NCBI GenBank assembly: GCA_001771065.1
Contig: MESQ01000081.1
Coordinates: 1 to 34,391 of the forward strand
Source: Burkholderiales bacterium RIFOXYD12_FULL_59_19
GTDB lineage: Bacteria > Pseudomonadota > Gammaproteobacteria > Burkholderiales > Burkholderiaceae_C
Direction of reading: 5' to 3'
Length of the DNA stretch: 34,391 bases
In this document: positions 29,417 through 34,391 of the stretch, piece after piece
How the letters are laid out: every line of letters starts with the position of its first letter
How positions within the stretch are numbered: the first letter of the stretch is position 1
The notes under the pieces: generated by a model
Seen by the model: the letters and a program-made list of their open reading frames with translations, nothing else
Told to the model about the DNA's origin: nothing
Database searches by the model: none
Made by a program: the position numbers and the translations under genes

Positions 29417-32385
29417 ACAGCCTCCTTGACCATGCGGTCCCATTTCGTCACCTCGACCAAACACGAGTTCGGCGCGATACCGTCAGATGTCTTAGAAATC
29501 ATCCGCGTTGGCGTCAGCATGTTCATGCAACCGGCACGCTCCACCAATCCCTCGGGGGTTTCCATCAAATCTAATTGTGCACATGATTCCCAGGCCTTGA
29601 CCTGACCCGGACCCATCAACGGCGCAATGTCCACGGCACAAATCACCGCAGCGCGGTCGTTGTAGACCTTCACCAGATCGTGCTGGACCAGGCCCCTTTT
29701 TGCCGCCTCATCGTTGCTCATACGCAGCACCCAGTACTGGTAGCCGTCAACCTCAATGCGGTGATCCTTGATGGTATTGATCTGGCTGCTCTTGCCGTCG
29801 TTGAAGGTATGGAAGCTGAACGGCGGATGCGAGGTGATCAGCTGCAGAGGGTACTTGCTGAACAACTCTGTCGTGTGGCTACCTTCCCATGAGGGGATGT
29901 ATCGGTTGACGGCCGGGCGATCGGGATCGTCTTTCTCGATCTTGCGCAACGTGTTTGGGACAAACTCGAACTTGCTTGACTGTGTGCCTAGACCCTTGCC
30001 CATTTCACCAGCATACTGGCCGGGCAGAGGGTTCTGCTCTGGCGTGTCCTTGACACGGCCCTCAGCGAACCAGCGCATTTCGGTTGGGGTCTTCATGGTG
30101 TCAGGGTCCGGAGCCAGGACGTAGTAGCCCTTGCGGATAAACGCTTTCCAGCTGATCTTTTTAGGCAGATCGGACGAATCAAAAACGCGCTTGGCCCAAG
30201 TCAGTTCGGTGTTCCCTCCTTCGGTGTACATTGCACCAGCACCCAGGCGCGAGAGGATGTCAGCGAATATTTGATAGTCGGACTTGGATTCGCCCAGCGG
30301 CTCGATGCACTTGTGCTGCATCAGTATCACGCGGTGGTTCAGTTGGTTCTGTGCGTGGGCGAAAAAGCCCGTGCAGTTGGCTGACTCAGCAATGTCGTTG
30401 CGCTCCAACGCCGTGCAGGCCGGAAGGATTACATCGGCAAACTGCACTTCGTTTTCCATCCAGATCGACTGGTTGACAACGAACTCGATCGAATTATGAC
30501 GATAGGCCTCGATCATGCGACCCGCTTGCGGGGAGGTGCCGAACGAGGACGCCCCGTAGCGGTAGATCATGTGGATGCGCGAGTGTCCCGCCAGTGGGTA
30601 CTCAATCTTGGGAAACTGCCCTTCGAGTGAAAAGCTATCCCACAAGTGGCCCGAGCAATGGCCGTTAATGATCCCTTCCGGCCAGTGCTGACGCGGGATG
30701 ACCTGCTTGTTCGGATTCAACGTCAGGGTGTGTGGCATGCGTTGGTAGTTGTGCGCTGCCGCACCGGTGTTGATGACATCGCCCGAGATGCCACCGTCCG
30801 CGTAACCAGGGAAGTAGAAGTTCAGGTCCATCGGCGTCCCGGCACTCAGGTTGCCGAAGTTGATGCCGGGCTTGCCCCAGCCCTGCATGGCCATCATTTG
30901 AACCATGCAGCGCGCCCATTGTGAACCGGTTGCTGATCGACAGGCGCCGCCCAGGCCGGAGCCCATACCACCCGCAGCCAGGTAGGTCTTGCGATTGCCC
31001 CACACACGGGCGAGGCTGCGCACGTCCTTGGCCGGAATACCCGTTTCCATTTCTTGCCATTCCGGTGTTTTGGGCACGCCATCCGACACGCCCATTAGGT
31101 AATCACTCCACTCGTCAAAACCTGTCGAATTTTTGGCTACATAGTCCTTGTCGTATAGGTTTTCTACTATCCACTGGTACATGATGGCAATCGCCATCGC
31201 CGCATCGGTTCCGGCCTTTATCGGGAACCATTTACCTCCGAATAGTTGTGCCGTTGCGTTAAGATGGGGATCAATGTGCACGAACTCTATGCCCAGATCT
31301 TTGGCCCACATGCGCCGTTGCGTAGCTTCTCCACCGCCGTACACGCCGCTGGTGCTCTCTGGGTCGCTTGACCAAAAGACCACCATCTCGGCTTCCTTCA
31401 GGCAATCTTCGACGGTGCCATAGAAGCCGGGGACTCCCACACGCATGTTGTTGCCGTAGTGGTGCTGCGCTCCCCAGTACCAACCCTCCCAGCTGATCGG
31501 ACTGAAGGCCACTCGGGTGGTGCCGATGATATTGGCAAAGCGCATCAATGATGACAACCAGTAACCCACGTTGCCCCACTGGTGGTGTGCTGGCGTGAAC
31601 ATACCGATCGCGCCTGGGCCATGTTCGCGTTTCATGCGGGTGATTTCGTTGGAAACGATGTCGAGTGCATCGTCCCAACTGATGCGGACGTAGCCTGACT
31701 TGCCCCGATTTTGCGGGTTGCGCTCACCCTTCGGATCGAAATCGACCCGCTTCATCGGGTAGAGCAGGCGTTTGTCGGAGTAGACTTGGGACTTCATTGC
31801 CAAAGCATGCACCGACACTGTGGCTCGGCGCTGAGGACTTAAAGTCTTGCCTCGTGCCTGAATGGTCCAGCTTGCCGCATCCGTTTCGTCAAAGTCGATT
31901 GGCGTCGTGCGCAGAATCTTGCCGTTTTTCACATAGACGAATATGGGTCCACCATTGGTCAGGTTGGTGTAACGTGTGCTGCCATCGCGCATGCGCACGC
32001 CAAATTCCCATCCGGCTGTTTGAATCGTGTTCATTAGTGAGCCGAACCAGACCAAATACTCGTCGCGACCGGCAGCCGTCACTTTGAAGTTCTTCATGGC
32101 ATCAATTATTACCAATTGATCTGGGTTTGGCTTGAGGAAGTCCAGCGCAATGCTCACGTCCTTGAAAGTCATCACTGCGTCTGGCTGGCTGGCAGGTCCT
32201 GGTCGTCCTTGTACCTTCTCTCCCCGAAAAACGAAATGCCGGACGATGCTGCCATCGCGCAGGCCAATCTGGACGGTTAGGTTTTTGCCTTTGAGTTTTT
32301 CGCGCACCGTTTTGTGTTTGCGGGCCGCTATGCCAATCACCAAGGGCAAGCCTTTTAGTATGGAAGCAAACAATAATTTCTTCAT
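29413..32385 (-). CDS. SCP2-fused molybdopterin oxidoreductase, pyrogallol transhydroxylase-like large subunit
   Basis: A 990-residue DMSO-reductase-family protein, starting at ATG 32385 with AAGGAG upstream. Residues about 30-120 look like an SCP2 sterol-carrier domain (KNLTVQIGLRDGSIVRHFVF; DAVMTFKDVSIALDFLKPNPDQ; AMKNFKVTAAGRDEYLVWF), which I do not expect in the characterised enzyme. From about 130 the catalytic part follows: NGGPIFVYVKNGKILRTTPIDFD, SWEGWYWGAQHHYGN, VFWSSDPESTSG (S339/S340-D341, a candidate Mo-ligand region) and a molybdopterin-binding C-terminus. No N-terminal CxxCxxxC cluster motif is present, as in transhydroxylase. Such enzymes move or add hydroxyl groups on polyphenols without O2. 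No Tat signal, so likely cytoplasmic. Confidence 0.85.
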   Translation of the reverse strand: MKKLLFASILKGLPLVIGIAARKHKTVREKLKGKNLTVQIGLRDGSIVRHFVFRGEKVQGRPGPASQPDAVMTFKDVSIALDFLKPNPDQLVIIDAMKNFKVTAAGRDEYLVWFGSLMNTIQTAGWEFGVRMRDGSTRYTNLTNGGPIFVYVKNGKILRTTPIDFDETDAASWTIQARGKTLSPQRRATVSVHALAMKSQVYSDKRLLYPMKRVDFDPKGERNPQNRGKSGYVRISWDDALDIVSNEITRMKREHGPGAIGMFTPAHHQWGNVGYWLSSLMRFANIIGTTRVAFSPISWEGWYWGAQHHYGNNMRVGVPGFYGTVEDCLKEAEMVVFWSSDPESTSGVYGGGEATQRRMWAKDLGIEFVHIDPHLNATAQLFGGKWFPIKAGTDAAMAIAIMYQWIVENLYDKDYVAKNSTGFDEWSDYLMGVSDGVPKTPEWQEMETGIPAKDVRSLARVWGNRKTYLAAGGMGSGLGGACRSATGSQWARCMVQMMAMQGWGKPGINFGNLSAGTPMDLNFYFPGYADGGISGDVINTGAAAHNYQRMPHTLTLNPNKQVIPRQHWPEGIINGHCSGHLWDSFSLEGQFPKIEYPLAGHSRIHMIYRYGASSFGTSPQAGRMIEAYRHNSIEFVVNQSIWMENEVQFADVILPACTALERNDIAESANCTGFFAHAQNQLNHRVILMQHKCIEPLGESKSDYQIFADILSRLGAGAMYTEGGNTELTWAKRVFDSSDLPKKISWKAFIRKGYYVLAPDPDTMKTPTEMRWFAEGRVKDTPEQNPLPGQYAGEMGKGLGTQSSKFEFVPNTLRKIEKDDPDRPAVNRYIPSWEGSHTTELFSKYPLQLITSHPPFSFHTFNDGKSSQINTIKDHRIEVDGYQYWVLRMSNDEAAKRGLVQHDLVKVYNDRAAVICAVDIAPLMGPGQVKAWESCAQLDLMETPEGLVERAGCMNMLTPTRMISKTSDGIAPNSCLVEVTKWDRMVKEAV

Positions 32386-32390
32386 GAATA

Positions 32391-32582
32391 TCAACTCCTT
32401 GGGTTATCTCGTCTTAGCCTGTGTATTGCCATCTCACCCTGATGTACTTTCCAGTCGATCGGATTGACTGCCGCAGCCCGCATACGCACGCGAGGCTCAT
32501 CAGGCCCGGGCATGACCCCCTCGACTTCGGCAAGGTGCATGCGCTCGGGTCCACCATGGCGGTCGTATTCGATTCGTTTCAT
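32391..32582 (-). pseudogene. Truncated zinc-type alcohol dehydrogenase/quinone oxidoreductase
   Basis: A 63-codon frame starting MKRIEYDRHGGPERMHLAEV, followed by PGPDEPRVRMRAAAVNPIDWKVHQGE, which is the first 50 or so residues of the MDR (quinone oxidoreductase/Zn-ADH) superfamily. It then runs into AIHRLRRDNPRS and stops. The nucleotide-binding and catalytic domains are gone. Its last codons (CCA-AGG-AGT-TGA) contain the AAGGAG ribosome site of the molybdoenzyme, so the remnant may persist as a translated leader. It begins 13 bp after the ferredoxin-reductase stop. Confidence 0.7.
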
Positions 32583-32595
32583 TCGAATTCCTGTT

Positions 32596-33843
32596 TCAGT
32601 TTTTGATAGTCAGGGGCAGCAGCGCCTGTAGTGGTTGCGCCTCGTCTGTCAACACGGCTGCGGTAGCCTGAACGCGGTCTGCCACTAAGCGCTTGCTGAT
32701 CATGAATTCAGCGGCTCGGTTCACTGCGTCTGTAGCGATGATCGTGCCCTCGCGCAGGTAGAAGGTGGAGAACGAGCGTCCGGCCGGATCGCCACGCAAA
32801 ACCACTTGGTCATAACCTTGCGACAATCCAACCATCTGCAGCTTGAGGTCGTACTGATCGGACCAGAACCAAGGCACCGAGCGGTGGGCGATGGCTTTTC
32901 CGCACAAGGTCGTAGCCGCAGTGCGTGCCTGCTCCATCGCATTGGGCACAGACTCGATGCGTGCAGGCCGGCCAAGCCATGCATTGGGCTGGTAGGCGCA
33001 ATCACCAATGGCCAGAATGTTGGGGTCACTCGTTCGCCCGAACTCATCGACGATGATCCCATCGCCCACATCGAGTCCCGCGTTGCGGGCCAAGTCGACG
33101 TTGGGCACGAGTCCGATACCGACGACCACGAGATCGGCATCGATCCGCGCACCGTCCGCGAGAATCACAGCGACTACTCGCCCCTGATTGAGTTCGAGTC
33201 TATCGATGCTGACATCGGTGCGTACGTCAACACCGGCCTCCCGATGCACCCGCTCATAGAAGGCTGACATCTCTGGCGCCGTGACACGCACCAGTACGCG
33301 CGGCGCACTCTCGAGCACAGTAACTTTTACATCTTGCTTGCGTGCCGACGCTGCAACCTCAAGCCCAATGTAGCCACCTCCTATCACCACCATGCGCCGC
33401 TGCGGTTGCAATTCGGCCCGAATTGCGTCTACATCGTTTTGGGTACGAAGATAGAGCACATTGGGGGCCTCTGCGCCTTGTATCGGAAGCCGCCTGGGCT
33501 GGCCTCCCGTCGCCAGCACTACCTTGTCGTACTCCTCCTCACGCCCATCGGTCATCACCACCCGGCGCGCCTCCCGATCGATGCGGGCAACCTGAGCGGG
33601 AACGATAAGCTCAATTTGTGCCTTGTCGTAGGTGGCGCGAGGCTTGATTAGCAGGGAATCTGAGTCAGCGTCTCCAGCCAAGTATGCCTTGGACAGCGGT
33701 GGACGTCGGTATGGCAATTGCGCTTCTTCACCGATCAGCTGGATACGGCCAGCATGTCCTTGTTGGCGCAACGAGGTAGCGACCTCTGCGCCGGCTTGGC
33801 CGGCACCGACAATGACGATTTTCGGATCGGACGTAGAAGACAT
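32596..33843 (-). CDS. FAD-dependent ferredoxin reductase
   Basis: A 415-residue pyridine-nucleotide-disulfide-reductase-fold protein of the Rieske-oxygenase/P450 ferredoxin reductase group. FAD-binding GAGQAGAEVA lies near residue 13. PYRRPPLSKAYL and the NAD-binding GGGYIGLEVAASARK around residue 155 follow, then the second FAD motif NILAIGDCAYQP and a C-terminal reductase domain (ESVPNAMEQARTAATTLCG). It would pass electrons from NADH to a [2Fe-2S] ferredoxin. It is the first gene of the operon with the molybdoenzyme and sits about 100 bp below operator site 3. It may serve the Rieske oxygenase at 22392-23792, the molybdoenzyme, or both. Confidence 0.9.
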   Translation of the reverse strand: MSSTSDPKIVIVGAGQAGAEVATSLRQQGHAGRIQLIGEEAQLPYRRPPLSKAYLAGDADSDSLLIKPRATYDKAQIELIVPAQVARIDREARRVVMTDGREEEYDKVVLATGGQPRRLPIQGAEAPNVLYLRTQNDVDAIRAELQPQRRMVVIGGGYIGLEVAASARKQDVKVTVLESAPRVLVRVTAPEMSAFYERVHREAGVDVRTDVSIDRLELNQGRVVAVILADGARIDADLVVVGIGLVPNVDLARNAGLDVGDGIIVDEFGRTSDPNILAIGDCAYQPNAWLGRPARIESVPNAMEQARTAATTLCGKAIAHRSVPWFWSDQYDLKLQMVGLSQGYDQVVLRGDPAGRSFSTFYLREGTIIATDAVNRAAEFMISKRLVADRVQATAAVLTDEAQPLQALLPLTIKN

Positions 33844-33944
33844 GGCGTGGGACCTGTATGAGTGTTGATAGAACGCTGCACTTGCGGCGCCTCAAGCGCA
33901 TCACGCTACCAGGGTTTGGCATGCGACTGGCAGGTGCAGAATTA

Positions 33945-33964
33945 TATTGAGTATATTATCAATA
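33945..33964. promoter_or_regulatory. Operator site 3, TATTGAGTATATTATCAATA
   Basis: The same 20-bp palindrome as sites 1 and 2, located 101 bp upstream of the ferredoxin reductase start. On the minus strand TTGATA (33962-33957) could be a -35, but the hexamer 17 bp on is poor. TATAAT (33946-33941) is present at shorter spacing, so promoter position is less clear here. A small plus-strand ORF begins at 33999 on the other side. Confidence 0.7.
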
Positions 33965-33998
33965 TGATTCATGCAGTGAACGTTTGATTCGATCTGGT

Positions 33999-34139
33999 AT
34001 GGGTATTTTCCCTAGTGGTACTGTGTCGCAAGTAATTGCTACATTTTTATTAGCGCTTATTTCGACTGCAGGGTTCACGAATGTAGCCAAGGAGTTCAAC
34101 CACTACATCGCACGACCATTTCGGAGACGAACGTGGTGA
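33999..34139 (+). CDS. Possible 46-residue membrane peptide
   Basis: ATG 33999 to TGA 34139 encodes MGIFPSGTVSQVIATFLLAL, then ISTAGFTNVAKEFNHY and a basic RPFRRRTW tail. It contains one hydrophobic segment that could span the membrane with a positively charged C-terminus. No good ribosome site is seen and no family was recognised. It lies between operator site 3 and the right IS end. Confidence 0.3.
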   Translation: MGIFPSGTVSQVIATFLLALISTAGFTNVAKEFNHYIARPFRRRTW

Positions 34140-34265
34140 GCTACCCAACAACTAAAGGTAGGGGAACGCCTCGATGGGCGGGGAATTTACCTGCTTTGAG
34201 TGAACAATTTCAGGGACACGTGCCGATCCTGCAATGACCACTCGATTTCTGAATCAAGGTTTCTA

Positions 34266-34293
34266 GTACACTGACACTAAAATAACGAAACAT
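34266..34293 (+). repeat. Left terminal inverted repeat of the right IS630-like element
   Basis: A 28-bp terminal repeat beginning GTACACTGACACT and ending GAAACAT, preceded by TA (34264-34265). It is the inverted-repeat partner of 68-95 (19 of 28 positions equal by eye). It lies 45 bp upstream of the transposase start. Confidence 0.7.
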
Positions 34294-34337
34294 GAATATA
34301 CTCTGCATGTCGCCTACCGGCATACCTTGGAGTAGTC

Positions 34338-34391
34338 ATGCGTCAGACGGAACTTAACTTGAGCGAGGAAGATCGCTCGACCATCGAAGCA
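34338..34391 (+). CDS. IS630-type transposase, N-terminal end (partial)
   Basis: ATG 34338 has GGAG 6 bp upstream and opens MRQTELNLSEEDRSTIEA, running off the window. The short beta-strand-like start followed by L-S-EED---E is usual for the N-terminal helix-turn-helix domain of IS630-type transposases. It is in the same orientation as the transposase end at 1-90. Whether both are copies of one element cannot be tested directly, because the visible coding parts do not overlap. Confidence 0.55.
   Translation, partial: MRQTELNLSEEDRSTIEA

Noticed and set aside
1..34391. CRISPR array, tRNA, rRNA or riboswitch
   Set aside because: No regularly spaced repeats, cloverleaf-like stretches or known riboswitch cores were seen on either strand.

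Overview
The window looks like a mobile catabolic region of a betaproteobacterium, most likely Burkholderiales. This rests on moderate-to-high GC, GTG/TTG starts, and the mix of gene families: a gentisate-type bicupin, Rieske oxygenase, DUF1302/DUF1329 pair, UbiA, MASE3-GGDEF-EAL. The taxon is inferred, because no rRNA or other marker gene is present. The window begins with the last 29 codons of an IS630-type transposase and ends with the first 18 codons of another. Both point the same way and both carry the expected 28-bp terminal repeat next to a TA. The roughly 34 kb between them therefore resembles the cargo of a composite transposon.

Layout. At 1-650 there is an IS end, a molybdate-binding (Mop) pseudogene cut by it, and a decayed group II intron reverse transcriptase. 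At 994-5873 (+) there is an operon behind a palindromic operator: a hypothetical protein, FAH hydrolase, FMN reductase, VOC protein, an ORF broken by an amber codon, a UbiA prenyltransferase and a glutathione transferase. At 6149-8200 (+) a NahE/PhdJ-like hydratase-aldolase precedes a gentisate/1-hydroxy-2-naphthoate-type bicupin dioxygenase. At 8247-8888 (-) lies a MarR regulator, the only recognisable DNA-binding regulator, divergent from a 4,5-dihydroxyphthalate decarboxylase-like protein at 9073-10062. At 10360-18104 (+) there is an envelope/transport module (DUF1302, DUF1329, YCF48-like, MMPL/RND) followed by a metallo-beta-lactamase-fold hydrolase. An aldehyde dehydrogenase follows at 18207-19679. 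At 20028-25149 (-) there is a second operator-driven operon: small membrane protein, SDR, Rieske oxygenase alpha and beta, UspA-hemerythrin fusion, hemerythrin. A MASE3-PAS-GGDEF-EAL protein occupies 25592-28111 (-). At 28568-33843 (-) a third operon encodes a ferredoxin reductase, a truncated oxidoreductase and a pyrogallol-transhydroxylase-like molybdenum enzyme.

How it may work together (inference). The Rieske oxygenase, SDR, bicupin ring cleavage, hydratase-aldolase, aldehyde dehydrogenase and decarboxylase resemble the logic of a bicyclic aromatic pathway such as the phthalate branch of phenanthrene breakdown. FAH hydrolase, VOC and GST could handle ring-cleavage products, and the DUF1302-to-MMPL block could move hydrophobic compounds across the envelope. 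The transhydroxylase-like enzyme carries an N-terminal SCP2-like domain and an electron-transfer subunit with too few cysteines for the usual three clusters; it is the most unusual component. Three operons share a near-identical 20-bp palindrome. In two of them it sits at the same place in a sigma70-type promoter. A second motif (TAGGAACCTA-like) marks the hydratase-aldolase, MarR/decarboxylase and DUF1302 promoter regions.
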